Made by a program: the position numbers and the translations under genes. A model generated the notes under the pieces. The model worked only from the letters and a program-made list of their open reading frames with translations. It did not search any database and was not told the DNA's origin. Shown here piece by piece: positions 7,855 through 17,805 of a stretch of 63,135 nucleotides of DNA (the first letter of the stretch is position 1; every line of letters begins with the position of its first letter). The DNA comes from Alphaproteobacteria bacterium (GTDB taxonomy: Bacteria > Pseudomonadota > Alphaproteobacteria > Sphingomonadales > Kordiimonadaceae): assembly GCA_021774735.1 (NCBI GenBank), contig JAJFIS010000018.1, positions 1-63,135 on the forward strand, given 5' to 3'.

Positions 7855-9645
7855 ATGCCTATCTACAAAGCCCCCGTTCGTGACATCATGTTTGTATTGG
7901 ATGAGGTTTTAAACCTGCCTGAAGTTGACCTGCCCGGCTATAGCGAAGCCACGCCAGACCTGCTGCAAGCGATTTTGGATGAAGCCGCAAAATTTGCTGA
8001 AAATGAGCTGTTACCCATCAACCAGATCGGTGATCAACAGGGCTGCACTCGGCACGCTGATGGGGCCGTCACCACCCCCGATGGTTTCAAGGAAGCTTAC
8101 CAAAAATACATTGAGGGTGGCTGGATGGGCATTGCCGCCAGCAAAGAGTTTGGCGGCCAGGGCATGCCCCGCCCCATCGGCATGGTAATGGAGGAAATCA
8201 CCAGCTCTGCCAACCACAGCTGGACCATGTACCCCGGGCTGACCCACGGCGCGGCTGCCGCGATAAAAATTGATGGCACAGACGCTCAGAAACAGAAATA
8301 CCTCCCTAAAATGACCTCCGGTCAATGGACCGGCACGATGAACCTGACCGAGGCCCACTGCGGCACCGATCTTGGCATGTTGCGGACCAAAGCGGAACCC
8401 CAAGCCGATGGCACTTATAAAGTCACCGGCACCAAAATTTTCATCTCCTCCGGCGAGCATGATCTGAGTGAAAATATTATCCATTTGGTTCTGGCTCGCC
8501 TGCCTGACGCGCCGATGGGCACCAAAGGCATTTCACTTTTCATCGTGCCAAAATATATCATTGATGAAAAGGGAGAGAGCGGCGAGCGCAACGGCGTTAT
8601 CTGTGGCTCGCTCGAAGAAAAAATGGGTATTCACGCTAATGCCACCTGCGTAATGAATTTTGACGGCGCTACTGGCTATCTGCTCGGTGAGGAAAACAAA
8701 GGCCTCAATAGCATGTTCATCATGATGAATGGTGCACGTCTCGGTACAGGGGTTCAAGGGTTAAGCCACAGCGAATTTGCTTACCAGAACGCCGCTGCAT
8801 ACGCCAATGACCGCCTGCAAGGCCGCTCATTAACTGGGCCTAAAAATGCCGACGGTCCCGCTGACCCTATCATCGTACACCCCGATGTTCGCCGCATGTT
8901 GATGGATTGCCGCAGTTTCAACGAATCCGCCCGTCTACTCACCGGTTGGGCGTCCATATTGGTCGACAAATCCCTAATCGGTGAAAGTGCCGAAATCCGC
9001 CAAGGTGCCGAAGATATTTTGGGGCTTTTAACCCCCATCGTCAAAGGCATCTTTACCGATATGGGCTTTGAAAATGCAGTGAAAGCCCAGCAAGTATTTG
9101 GTGGCCACGGCTATATTAAAGAATGGGGCATGGAACAATGCGTACGCGATGCCCGGATTGCCCAAATCTATGAAGGTACCAACGGCATTCAAGCGCTGGA
9201 TTTGGTTGGCCGCAAACTGCCTGCGAACGGTGGTCGTGGTATCCAGACCTATTTCAAAATTGTCCAAGACCTGATCAACGAGACCAAAGACAATGACGAG
9301 CTGAAAGCCTATACTGACAATCTGCAAAAAGGCCTCGGCCGCTTACAGTCTGCCAGCATGTGGTTGATGCAAAATGCCATGGCAAACCGCGACAATGCTG
9401 GTTCAGCGTCCTACGCTTATATGCACCTTATGGGCCGCGTGGTGCTGGGCCATATGTGGCTCTGGATGGGCAAAACTTGCACTGATACGCTCGCCGCTGG
9501 CACTAGTGACGAAGATTTTTACAAGAACAAGCTTCTCACTGGACGGTATTTTATGAATTTCCGCCTGCCAGAAACAGGCACCCTTTTAAAACAGATCGAA
9601 GCTGGATCTGAAGATATGATGGCACTAGCCGCCGATGACTTTTAA
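7855..9645 (+). CDS. Acyl-CoA dehydrogenase, FadE5-like long form
   Basis: This 596-residue flavoprotein would catalyse the first step of fatty acid beta-oxidation, making trans-2-enoyl-CoA from acyl-CoA with FAD. The length near 600 and the extra C-terminal domain place it with the long acyl-CoA dehydrogenases. The central FAD-binding MNLTEAHCGTDLGMLRTKA stretch is present, and QIYEGTNGIQALDLVGRKL contains the expected catalytic Glu. It follows the MerR gene directly, with AAGGAAAAAGA before the ATG, and is followed by thiolase and a FadJ-like enzyme, giving a near-complete cycle. Confidence 0.95.
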   Translation: MPIYKAPVRDIMFVLDEVLNLPEVDLPGYSEATPDLLQAILDEAAKFAENELLPINQIGDQQGCTRHADGAVTTPDGFKEAYQKYIEGGWMGIAASKEFGGQGMPRPIGMVMEEITSSANHSWTMYPGLTHGAAAAIKIDGTDAQKQKYLPKMTSGQWTGTMNLTEAHCGTDLGMLRTKAEPQADGTYKVTGTKIFISSGEHDLSENIIHLVLARLPDAPMGTKGISLFIVPKYIIDEKGESGERNGVICGSLEEKMGIHANATCVMNFDGATGYLLGEENKGLNSMFIMMNGARLGTGVQGLSHSEFAYQNAAAYANDRLQGRSLTGPKNADGPADPIIVHPDVRRMLMDCRSFNESARLLTGWASILVDKSLIGESAEIRQGAEDILGLLTPIVKGIFTDMGFENAVKAQQVFGGHGYIKEWGMEQCVRDARIAQIYEGTNGIQALDLVGRKLPANGGRGIQTYFKIVQDLINETKDNDELKAYTDNLQKGLGRLQSASMWLMQNAMANRDNAGSASYAYMHLMGRVVLGHMWLWMGKTCTDTLAAGTSDEDFYKNKLLTGRYFMNFRLPETGTLLKQIEAGSEDMMALAADDF

Positions 9646-9693
9646 AGCCGACGCCTTTTAACTGGCGCTTTTTAATAGAATAGGAACAAAAAT

Positions 9694-10899
9694 ATGACCG
9701 AAGCCTATATATATGACGCAGTACGGACCCCACGGGGTCGTGGCCGCAAAGATGGCAGCCTGCACGAAATCACCCCCATTCAGCTTGCTAGCCAAATGTT
9801 AGGGGCTATCCGCGACCGCAACGACTTGGATACATCCCACGTTGAAGATGTTGTCCTTGGCTGTGTAGCCCCCGTGGGCGAACAAGGCGCGGATATCGCC
9901 CGCGTTGCCGCCATTAATGCTGGCTTTGCTGAAACAACAGCGGGCGTTCAAGTGAACCGCTTTTGCGCCTCGGGCTTAGAAGCCACCAACATGGCAGCGG
10001 CACAGGTTATGTCCGGCCAAAGTGACCTTTCCATCGGCGGCGGTGTTGAGAGCATGTCCCGCGTGCCTATGGGCAGCGACGGCGGTGCTTGGCCGGTTGA
10101 CCCGGACGTTGCTTGGAACAGCTATTTCGTCCCACAAGGCATATCAGCGGACCTTATCGCCACCAAATACGGCCATAGCCGCGACGATGTGGATGCTTAT
10201 GCGGTCGAGAGCCAGCGCCGTGCAAAAGCCGCTTACGATGACAACCGTTTTAAAAGCTCCATTATACCCGTCAAAGATATCATCGGCATGACAGCCCTTG
10301 ACCACGACGAATATATGCGCCCTGAAACTACTATGCAAAGTTTGGGGGCGTTGAAGCCAAGCTTTGTCGAGCAAGGTGCCTTTGGTTTCGACAGTGTCGC
10401 CATCCAGCGCTACCCGGAAATTGAAAAGATCAATCACGTTCACCATGCAGGCAACAGTTCGGGCATCGTTGATGGCTCGGCGGCCATTCTTGTTGGTAAC
10501 AAAGAAATCGGGGAACGCTTGGGGCTCAAGCCCCGCGCCCGCATTCGCTCTTTTGCCTCGGTCGGGTCAGAGCCAACAATCATGCTGACCGGGCCAAGCT
10601 TCGCGGCTGAAAAAGCCTTGAAACGCGCGGGCATGAGCAAAGCTGACATCGATGTGTGGGAGCTGAATGAAGCTTTTGCTTCCGTAGTGCTGCGTTTCAT
10701 GGAAGCGCTCGACATTGACCACAGCGACATCAATGTGAACGGCGGCGCTATCGCCATGGGCCACCCACTTGGGGCCACGGGCGCGATGATTTTGGGCACG
10801 GTTCTTGATGAGCTTGAGCGCAGCGGAAAATCAACCGCGCTTGCCACCCTATGTATTGGTGCCGGAATGGGCACAGCCACCATTATTGAGCGCGTATAA
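9694..10899 (+). CDS. Acetyl-CoA C-acyltransferase (thiolase)
   Basis: This 401-residue thiolase cleaves 3-ketoacyl-CoA to acetyl-CoA and a shortened acyl-CoA. The nucleophilic Cys lies in VNRFCASGLEA (about residue 89). The second catalytic set follows as NEAFA, GGAIAMGHPLGATGA and CIGAGMG near the C-terminus. The context as third gene of the operon fits a degradative FadA/FadI role rather than biosynthetic PhaA. A short imperfect hairpin (9643-9672) sits between it and the dehydrogenase gene and could tune expression. The ribosome site is TAGGA, 8 nt before the ATG. Confidence 0.95.
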   Translation: MTEAYIYDAVRTPRGRGRKDGSLHEITPIQLASQMLGAIRDRNDLDTSHVEDVVLGCVAPVGEQGADIARVAAINAGFAETTAGVQVNRFCASGLEATNMAAAQVMSGQSDLSIGGGVESMSRVPMGSDGGAWPVDPDVAWNSYFVPQGISADLIATKYGHSRDDVDAYAVESQRRAKAAYDDNRFKSSIIPVKDIIGMTALDHDEYMRPETTMQSLGALKPSFVEQGAFGFDSVAIQRYPEIEKINHVHHAGNSSGIVDGSAAILVGNKEIGERLGLKPRARIRSFASVGSEPTIMLTGPSFAAEKALKRAGMSKADIDVWELNEAFASVVLRFMEALDIDHSDINVNGGAIAMGHPLGATGAMILGTVLDELERSGKSTALATLCIGAGMGTATIIERV

Positions 10900-10919
10900 A
10901 GCTGCAAAGGAATTTCACT

Positions 10920-13133
10920 ATGACTACATCTATCCGCTATGAAGTAGACGCTGACGGCATTGCGCTTCTTACCATTGATCTACCGAACGCCAACATGAAT
11001 GTGTTCAACGCCCAGCTTATTGACGACCTTGAGACCTGTGTTGACCGGATTCTAGCTGATGACGCCGTTAAAGGCGCAGTTATCACCTCGGGCAAACCGG
11101 CTTTTCTCGCAGGCGCTGATCTGTCTATGCTCGGTTCCATGTCCGCGTCTGACGCACCTGCTTCACTAGAAGACCAGTTTGAGGCAGCTTTTAGGCTCAA
11201 TAAAATATTACGCAAGATCGAATCTGGTGGCATCCCCGCCAAAACATTGATGAAGTCCGGTACCAAGCCTTTTGCGGCAGCGGTTAACGGCCTAGCGCTC
11301 GGCGGCGGGTTCGAGCTTGTTCTCGCCTGTCACCACCGCATTCTGTCAGATGCTAAAGGCGTTATCCTTGGCTTCCCTGAAGTGCAGGTTGGCCTGCTGC
11401 CCGGTGCTGGCGGCACCCAGCGCTTGCCGCGCCTTATCGGTATTCAAGCTGCGGCGCAGCCCCTGATGACCGGTCAAAACTTCCAGCCCCAAATGGCGCT
11501 GGGCCTTGGCATCGTGCAAGAGATTGCTCCGGCTGACGAGGTTATCGCCAAAGCCAAAGCATGGGTTGCCAGCATTCCAAGTGCGCTGGCTCCGTGGGAC
11601 AAAAAAGGCTTTAAATACCCCGGCGGTGCGGGTGCTATGGACCCACGTTCTGTGCAAACTTTCATCGGCGGCAACGCGATGGCGCAAAAGCAAACATGGC
11701 ATAATTACCCTGCGGTTCAGGCGATCCTTAGCGCTGTTTATGAAGGCTCGATCGTTCCTTTTGATACCGCGCTCAAGATTGAAACCAAATATTTCATGAA
11801 ATTATTGTCTGGCCCCGTTGCGGGCAACATGATCCGCACGCTCTTCATCAACAAGCAAGCGGTGGAAAAAGGCTCGCTTCGCCCCAAGGGCATTGAGCGC
11901 AAAAAGGTCAAAAAACTGGGCATGTTGGGCGCAGGCCTAATGGGCGCGGGCATTGCTTATGTGTCTGCTAAAGTGGGCATGGATGTGGTGCTGCTCGACC
12001 GCGATATAGACGCCGCTGAGAAGGGTAAAGACTACAGCCGCAACTTGGTCAAAAAAGGCGTGTCTCGCGGTAAAGTAAGCGCGGAAAAAGGCGATGCCTT
12101 GCTAGAGCGCATTACAGCGACCGCTGATTACGCTGACCTGGCTGAATGTGACCTGATCATTGAAGCCGTGTTTGAGGATCAAGCCTTAAAAGCTGATGTT
12201 ACCGCCAAAACAGAGGCTGTTATCGGCGAAAATGTTGTTTTCGGATCGAACACATCCACGCTGCCTATTAGCGGTCTGGCGAAAGCATCCAAGCGACCTC
12301 ACCAATATATTGGTATCCATTTCTTCAGCCCGGTTGATAAAATGCCGCTTGTGGAAATTATCATGGGTGCAGAAACTGATGATGCAACGCTTGCCTTGGC
12401 GCTGGACTATGTTAGCCAGATCAAGAAAACCCCGATTGTGGTTAATGACAGCCGTGGCTTCTTCACCAGCCGCACCTTTGGCACCTACGTTCAAGAAGGG
12501 TACGCCATGGTGCAAGAAGGCATTAACCCAGCGCTTATCGAAAATGCTGGCCGTATGGTTGGTATGCCAGTGGGGCCGCTGGCTGTCGGCGATGAAGTGG
12601 CGATTGATCTGTCCTATAAGGTTGGTATGGCGACCCAAAAAGCTTTGGGCGACGCTTATATCAAATCACCCGCTGATGACTTTGTTACCAAAATGGTCAT
12701 GGAGCTCGAGCGCTTTGGGCGCAAAAACGGCAAAGGCGCTTACGACTATCCTGAAGGCGGCAAGAAACGCTTGTGGCCGGGCCTCGGTGATCATTTCCCC
12801 CTAGCTGAAAACCAGCCGGACGTGGAAGAAGTTAAAACCCGCATGATCGTCCGCCAAGCGGTGGAAGCCGCGCGTTGCTTTGAAGAAAAAGTATTGATCG
12901 ATGCTTCATCAGGCGACGTAGGGGCCATCTTCGGCATCGGCTTTCCGCCCTATACCGGTGGTCCTTTCAGCTATATCGACACCATGGGCGTGGCAGAGTT
13001 TGTCGCTCTGGCGGACCGCTTAGCCCAAGATTATGGTGCCCGCTTCACGCCGCCGCAAATGCTGCGCGATATGGCAGCATCAGGTGAAACTTTCTATGAA
13101 GCTGGCCACCCGCAAGGGCGCAAAGCCGCTTGA
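10920..13133 (+). CDS. Bifunctional enoyl-CoA hydratase / 3-hydroxyacyl-CoA dehydrogenase (FadJ/FadB-like)
   Basis: This 737-residue fusion enzyme performs the middle two steps of beta-oxidation. The N-terminal crotonase domain (about 1-200) has the oxyanion and catalytic segments [13 protein letters not shown] and [20 protein letters not shown]. The NAD-binding dehydrogenase domain starts at about 333 with [20 protein letters not shown], followed by [18 protein letters not shown] with its catalytic His and two C-terminal 3HCDH domains. It lies 20 nt after thiolase, so the two likely form the FadA/FadB-type complex. A second, shorter paralogue is at 55002. Confidence 0.95.
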   Translation: MTTSIRYEVDADGIALLTIDLPNANMNVFNAQLIDDLETCVDRILADDAVKGAVITSGKPAFLAGADLSMLGSMSASDAPASLEDQFEAAFRLNKILRKIESGGIPAKTLMKSGTKPFAAAVNGLALGGGFELVLACHHRILSDAKGVILGFPEVQVGLLPGAGGTQRLPRLIGIQAAAQPLMTGQNFQPQMALGLGIVQEIAPADEVIAKAKAWVASIPSALAPWDKKGFKYPGGAGAMDPRSVQTFIGGNAMAQKQTWHNYPAVQAILSAVYEGSIVPFDTALKIETKYFMKLLSGPVAGNMIRTLFINKQAVEKGSLRPKGIERKKVKKLGMLGAGLMGAGIAYVSAKVGMDVVLLDRDIDAAEKGKDYSRNLVKKGVSRGKVSAEKGDALLERITATADYADLAECDLIIEAVFEDQALKADVTAKTEAVIGENVVFGSNTSTLPISGLAKASKRPHQYIGIHFFSPVDKMPLVEIIMGAETDDATLALALDYVSQIKKTPIVVNDSRGFFTSRTFGTYVQEGYAMVQEGINPALIENAGRMVGMPVGPLAVGDEVAIDLSYKVGMATQKALGDAYIKSPADDFVTKMVMELERFGRKNGKGAYDYPEGGKKRLWPGLGDHFPLAENQPDVEEVKTRMIVRQAVEAARCFEEKVLIDASSGDVGAIFGIGFPPYTGGPFSYIDTMGVAEFVALADRLAQDYGARFTPPQMLRDMAASGETFYEAGHPQGRKAA

Positions 13134-13159
13134 GCCAAGAGCACTTTGAGGAACAGGAG

Positions 13160-13188
13160 GGGTCGCGTTTCATCGCGGCCCTTTTTTT
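13160..13188 (+). terminator. Terminator of the acyl-CoA oxidation operon
   Basis: GGGTCGCG (13160-13167) pairs with CGCGGCCC (13174-13181), with one G-T pair and a 6-nt loop, and seven T follow. Confidence 0.9.
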
Positions 13189-13300
13189 ATGCCTTCATAC
13201 CCTTCAAAAACTCGTGAAATATTCACCTACAGCGAAGCAACACTTCACCCTTTCCTCGTTCACTGATATGGTCTTGATGGAATATAAAAGGAAGCCACAC

Positions 13301-14131
13301 ATGCCCTATAAAACCCTATCCCTAACCATGCATGGCGCAGTTGCCCATGTGGCGCTGAACCGACCTAAAGCCCTGAACGCTTTCAACATGGAAATGTTTT
13401 TCGAGATGAAAGCCTGCTTTGAAGCTTTAAGCGATGATGCATCGGTGCGGGCGGTGGTGCTGTCGGGCAATGGCCGTTTCTTCACGGCGGGTTTAGACCT
13501 GAAAGAAGCGGCTGCGGGGATATTATCGGCGGGCAGTGACGCAGACCTTGGCCGCCAGCGCGAGCAATTTCGCCGCCATGTTTTAGACCTGCAAAGCTGC
13601 CAGACCGCCATCGATGAATGCCGGGTGCCGGTGATAGCCGCCGTTCACAGTGGCTGCCTAGGCGCGGGGGTTGATATTGTTACCGCCTGCGACATTCGCA
13701 TTATGAGCGCGGACGCCTATTTCACCATTCAGGAAATTAACGTCGGTATCGTCGCTGACATTGGCACGCTCCAGCGCATTCCGCACCTTCTGCCGCTCGG
13801 TACGATCAAAGATATGGCCTACACGGGGCGCAAGATGCTGGCGGAAGAGGCCCTGCGCCTAGGCTTTGTTGCCAGCGTGGAAACTGACCAAGAGGCGACG
13901 ATTACCGCAGCACTAGCCAAAGCCCATGAGATAGCCAGCAAGAGCCCGCTGGCAATTGCCGGTGTTAAACAAGTGATCAACGCCCAGCGCGATAAAAGCA
14001 TCCATGACGGGCTAGACTATGTTGCTACCTGGAACGCGGGCATGCTGCAAGGCAATGATGTTATGACGGCGGTAAAAGCGGTGATGAGCAAACAAGAAGC
14101 CCTATTCGATGATCTGCTGAGTGACAATTAA
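13301..14131 (+). CDS. Delta(3,5)-delta(2,4)-dienoyl-CoA isomerase, crotonase family
   Basis: This 276-residue crotonase-fold enzyme is likely to isomerise 3,5-dienoyl-CoA to 2,4-dienoyl-CoA during oxidation of unsaturated fatty acids. The three acidic residues that define the mammalian ECH1 enzyme are matched in identity and spacing: Asp125 in GAGVDIVTACDIR, Glu145 in TIQEINVG and Asp153 in VADIGTLQR. The ATG at 13301 has AAAGGAAG upstream. The same frame is open back to 13130, but that extension runs across the preceding operon's terminator and is not credible as coding. It has its own transcription start after the terminator. Confidence 0.88.
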   Translation: MPYKTLSLTMHGAVAHVALNRPKALNAFNMEMFFEMKACFEALSDDASVRAVVLSGNGRFFTAGLDLKEAAAGILSAGSDADLGRQREQFRRHVLDLQSCQTAIDECRVPVIAAVHSGCLGAGVDIVTACDIRIMSADAYFTIQEINVGIVADIGTLQRIPHLLPLGTIKDMAYTGRKMLAEEALRLGFVASVETDQEATITAALAKAHEIASKSPLAIAGVKQVINAQRDKSIHDGLDYVATWNAGMLQGNDVMTAVKAVMSKQEALFDDLLSDN

Positions 14132-14156
14132 AAATACTAAAGTTAATGGGGGCATA

Positions 14157-14798
14157 ATGCCAATTAGCGTTAAAATATGCGGGCTGAAAACGAGCGCCCA
14201 TGCAGCAGCGGCAGCGAATGCTGGGGCCGATATGCTCGGTTTTGTTTTTTTTCCGCCCAGCCCGCGTAATTTGACCATAAATGACGCGGCAGCATTAGAG
14301 CCCCAATTACCCATGGGTCCAACCCGGGTTGGGGTGTTTGTGGGGGCGGGTGATGCTTTGATAGCGGGCGCGGTAAAAGCCCTGAAGCTTGATGCGTTGC
14401 AGCTGCACGGGCAGGAAAGCCTAGCCCGGGTAAAAGCCATTAAAGCCAAATTTGGCCTAAAAATTATTAAGGCCATCAGCATCGAAAATGCCACTGATTT
14501 TGAGGATATCGAAGACTTCACCCCGCACGTGGATATGTTCCTCTTTGACGCTAAACCTCCCAAAGGGGCAGCGCTGCCCGGCGGCAATGCCATTAGTTTC
14601 TCTTGGGGCTTGATGCAGCATTACAGCCTAGATGTCCCGTGGTTACTGGCAGGTGGCCTGAGCCTTGAAAACCTTGACCAAGCCATAGCTGAAAGTGGCG
14701 CAAAGGCCGTTGATATCTCCTCCGGCGTTGAAAAAAAGTCCGGCGAAAAGGATATAGGCCTGATTGAGGCTTTTCTTGAGCGCGCTAAAATGCTCTAA
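14157..14798 (+). CDS. trpF: Phosphoribosylanthranilate isomerase
   Basis: This 213-residue (beta/alpha)8 enzyme catalyses the third step of tryptophan synthesis from anthranilate, the Amadori rearrangement to Cd[11 protein letters not shown] at the N-terminus carries the catalytic Cys. [20 protein letters not shown] with the catalytic Asp, and [11 protein letters not shown] with the phosphate-binding region are all present. The ATG at 14157, after a run of G, gives the usual family length; the in-frame start at 14121 would overlap the upstream gene and add an atypical tail. It lies 7 nt ahead of trpB. Confidence 0.95.
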   Translation: MPISVKICGLKTSAHAAAAANAGADMLGFVFFPPSPRNLTINDAAALEPQLPMGPTRVGVFVGAGDALIAGAVKALKLDALQLHGQESLARVKAIKAKFGLKIIKAISIENATDFEDIEDFTPHVDMFLFDAKPPKGAALPGGNAISFSWGLMQHYSLDVPWLLAGGLSLENLDQAIAESGAKAVDISSGVEKKSGEKDIGLIEAFLERAKML

Positions 14799-14805
14799 GG
14801 ACCCC

Positions 14806-16026
14806 ATGATGAAAGACACACCAAACAGCTTTAGCCATATGCCGGATGAACGGGGCCACTTTGGTGCTTACGGCGGCCGCTATGTCGCCGAAACCTTAAT
14901 GCCCTTGGTCAAAGCTGTGGAAGCTGCCTATAAAAAGGCCATCGTCGACCCCGCCTATATCGCAGAATTTGACAGCCTGAACCGCCATTATATTGGTCGG
15001 CCCAGCCCGCTTTACTATGCTGAGCGTTTGACCGAGCACTTAGCCGGCGCAAAAATATACTTTAAGCGTGAAGAGCTGAACCACACCGGCGCCCACAAGA
15101 TCAATCATGCCATTGGCCAAGTTTTGCTAGCCAAGCGGATGGGCAAGACCCGCGTAATAGCTGAAACCGGCGCCGGGCAACACGGCGTTGCCACCGCCAC
15201 GGTCGCGGCACGTTTCGGCCTGAAATGCACGGTGTTCATGGGCGAAGTTGATATGGCCCGCCAGAAACCCAATGTGTTCCGCATGAAGCTTTTGGGCGCT
15301 GAGGTGCAACCCGTCACCAGCGGTTCTGCTACCCTGAAGGACGCGATGAATGATGCCCTGCGCGACTGGGTCACCAATGTCCATGATACTTTTTATATCA
15401 TTGGCACCGTCGCTGGCCCGCACCCTTACCCGATGATGGTGCGTGACTTTCAAAGCATCATTGGCCGCGAGACCCGTGAACAGATAATGGACATGGAAGG
15501 TCGCCTGCCGGACCGCTTGGTCGCCTGTGTTGGTGGTGGCTCAAACGCCATTGGGCTATTTCATCCTTTTCTTGATGACACGCACATCATCTGCGACGCG
15601 GTGGAAGCTGCTGGCCACGGGCTTGACACTGACAAGCATGCTTGCAGCATTGCCGGTGGCCGTCCTGGCGTTCTGCACGGTAATAAAACCTATCTGTTGC
15701 AAGATGCTGACGGTCAAATCACCGAGGCTCACTCGATCTCAGCTGGTCTCGACTATCCCGGCATAGGGCCTGAGCATGTCTGGCTGCACGAGCAAGGCCG
15801 GGTTAATTATGTATCCGCCACCGACCAAGAAGCCTTGAACGCTTTTCAGCTCTGCTGTGAACTAGAAGGTATTATCCCAGCGCTTGAGAGCAGCCACGCT
15901 ATCGCTCACTTGATCCGCATTGCGCCGGACCTGCCGAAGGATCATTTGATCGTGCTGAACCTATCGGGGCGCGGCGACAAAGACATCTTCACCGTCGCGG
16001 ATGCGCTCGGGGAGGAAATAGGCTGA
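14806..16026 (+). CDS. trpB: Tryptophan synthase beta subunit
   Basis: This 406-residue PLP enzyme condenses indole with serine. [16 protein letters not shown] holds the PLP lysine, GGGSNAIG is the phosphate-binding loop, and the N-terminal [17 protein letters not shown] is family-typical. Starts at 14806 and 14809 are both possible after AAGGA; an upstream extension to 14764 overlaps trpF and lacks conservation. Its stop shares one base with the trpA start (TGATG), a coupling that suits the alpha2-beta2 complex. Confidence 0.97.
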   Translation: MMKDTPNSFSHMPDERGHFGAYGGRYVAETLMPLVKAVEAAYKKAIVDPAYIAEFDSLNRHYIGRPSPLYYAERLTEHLAGAKIYFKREELNHTGAHKINHAIGQVLLAKRMGKTRVIAETGAGQHGVATATVAARFGLKCTVFMGEVDMARQKPNVFRMKLLGAEVQPVTSGSATLKDAMNDALRDWVTNVHDTFYIIGTVAGPHPYPMMVRDFQSIIGRETREQIMDMEGRLPDRLVACVGGGSNAIGLFHPFLDDTHIICDAVEAAGHGLDTDKHACSIAGGRPGVLHGNKTYLLQDADGQITEAHSISAGLDYPGIGPEHVWLHEQGRVNYVSATDQEALNAFQLCCELEGIIPALESSHAIAHLIRIAPDLPKDHLIVLNLSGRGDKDIFTVADALGEEIG

Positions 16027-16847
16027 TGAACCGGATTGATGCATGCTTTGCCCGCCTGAAAGCCGACAAGCGCAAAGCACTTGTGACCTATATTCAAGCG
16101 GGTGACCCAACCCAAGACTTCTGCACTGAATTGCTCATGGGGCTACCCACAGCTGGCGCTGATATTATCGAACTTGGCATGCCATTTTCGGACCCATCTG
16201 CTGATGGCCCCGCGATCGACAAAGCGGCTCAGCGCGCCATAAAAGGCGGGGCGCCCATGGTCCGCACGCTCGAGATGGTACAAAAATTCCGGGCTCAACA
16301 CTCAGAAATCCCTGTTGTGCTGATGGGGTATTTTAACCCTATCATGGCTTACGGTGTAGACCGTTTCTGCGCGGATGCCGCTAGCGCCGGTGTTGACGGC
16401 CTGATCATTGTTGACCTGCCGCCCGAAGAAGATTCGGAATTAAAAATACCCGCCGCAAAGTCTGGCATTCACTTCATTCGCCTTGCTACCCCGACCAGCG
16501 ATGACAAGCGCTTGCCGGTGGTCCTGAACGGAGCATCTGGCTTCGTTTATTATGTGGCGGTGGCGGGCATAACCGGCGGAAAGTCAGCCACAACAGCGGA
16601 TACCGGCGCAGCGGTTAAGCGAATAAAGGCCTTAAGTGATCTGCCTGTTGCGGTGGGTTTTGGCATTAAAACGCCAGGCCAAGCTGAGGACGTGGCATGC
16701 GTGGCAGACGCTGCAGTTGTCGGCAGTGCCATCATCGATCATATAGCCACTGGCCTTGACGAAAATGGCATGCCAGAAGCTGGCCTGAGTGAAAAAGTGC
16801 TCAAATTTGTTAGCCAATTAGCGGAGGGCGTCAGAGCCGCTGACTAG
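16026..16847 (+). CDS. trpA: Tryptophan synthase alpha subunit
   Basis: This 273-residue TIM-barrel subunit releases indole from indole-3-glycerol phosphate and channels it to TrpB. DIIELGMPFSDPSADGPAID contains both catalytic acids (Glu and Asp). GITGGKSA and AVGFGIKTP form the phosphate-binding loops. It starts with an ATG overlapping the trpB stop. No trpE, G, D or C genes are in the window, so the pathway is split in this genome, as in many Alphaproteobacteria. Confidence 0.97.
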   Translation: MNRIDACFARLKADKRKALVTYIQAGDPTQDFCTELLMGLPTAGADIIELGMPFSDPSADGPAIDKAAQRAIKGGAPMVRTLEMVQKFRAQHSEIPVVLMGYFNPIMAYGVDRFCADAASAGVDGLIIVDLPPEEDSELKIPAAKSGIHFIRLATPTSDDKRLPVVLNGASGFVYYVAVAGITGGKSATTADTGAAVKRIKALSDLPVAVGFGIKTPGQAEDVACVADAAVVGSAIIDHIATGLDENGMPEAGLSEKVLKFVSQLAEGVRAAD

Positions 16848-16922
16848 TCGTGGCTGGACATTTCTATCACTTTACCCATATATAGCATAAGCATCTGATA
16901 TCAATGAAGAAAGGTCAGAGCA

Positions 16923-17798
16923 ATGAATTGGCTCAATAATTATGTAAAGCCCAAGCTCCAGAAAATGGTGCGCAGCCGCGAAACACCAGACAATCTCTGG
17001 CATAAGTGCAAAAGCTGTAACCAGATGATTTACTTAAAAGAATTCGCGGCAAACGCCTATGTCTGTAGCCACTGTGGCCACCATGACCGCATGCCACCGA
17101 AGGACCGGATGGACCTGATCTTTGATCGTCACCAATATGAACTTATTGAGATGCCCAAGACCAAGGATGACCCGCTAAAGTTTCGCGATACCAAGAAATA
17201 TACCGAGCGCCTTAAAATTGCCCGGGCAAAATCAGGCAATGATGATGCTGTGCTCACCGCCGTTGGCAAGATCGAAGGTAATGAAGCTGTCGTTCTCGTA
17301 CAAAATTTCTTCTTCATGGGCGGCTCTATGGGTACCGCAGTTGGCGATGGTATCGTAACCGCCGCCCGCAAAGCGGTGGAGCTGAACGCACCATTCATTT
17401 TGTTTTCAGCGGCTGGCGGTGCCCGCATGCAGGAAGGTATTTTATCCCTGATGCAAATGCCGCGCACCACCATCGCGGTTGATATGCTGCGTGATGCTGG
17501 CTTGCCGTATATTGTTGTGCTGACCGACCCAACAACCGGCGGAGTAACTGCAAGCTATGCGATGCTTGGTGACATACAAATTGCTGAACCCGGTGCCCTT
17601 ATTGGCTTTGCGGGACAGCGGGTGATTGAACAAACTATCCGCGAGAAACTGCCCGAGGGGTTCCAGCGCGCTGAATATTTGCTGGAACATGGCATGGTCG
17701 ATATGGTCACCCCACGGACTGAGCTTAAAGAGACGCTCGGCAGGGTTATAGGTATGCTGATGAGCGGCAAAGTGGCTCCAACACAAGCGGCGGAATGA
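16923..17798 (+). CDS. accD: Acetyl-CoA carboxylase carboxyltransferase subunit beta
   Basis: This 291-residue subunit transfers carboxybiotin CO2 to acetyl-CoA, the first step of fatty acid synthesis, in complex with AccA. The N-terminal zinc finger is visible as [10 protein letters not shown] and [11 protein letters not shown] (four Cys). A crotonase-like carboxyltransferase domain follows with [12 protein letters not shown] and [11 protein letters not shown]. It lies 75 nt downstream of trpA and 7 nt upstream of folC, the standard alphaproteobacterial order. Confidence 0.97.
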   Translation: MNWLNNYVKPKLQKMVRSRETPDNLWHKCKSCNQMIYLKEFAANAYVCSHCGHHDRMPPKDRMDLIFDRHQYELIEMPKTKDDPLKFRDTKKYTERLKIARAKSGNDDAVLTAVGKIEGNEAVVLVQNFFFMGGSMGTAVGDGIVTAARKAVELNAPFILFSAAGGARMQEGILSLMQMPRTTIAVDMLRDAGLPYIVVLTDPTTGGVTASYAMLGDIQIAEPGALIGFAGQRVIEQTIREKLPEGFQRAEYLLEHGMVDMVTPRTELKETLGRVIGMLMSGKVAPTQAAE

Positions 17799-17805
17799 AT
17801 AACAA

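Noticed and set aside
13130-13300. N-terminal extension of the dienoyl-CoA isomerase frame
   Set aside because: It crosses the strong terminator at 13160-13188, and the ATG at 13301 has a good ribosome site and gives the family length.
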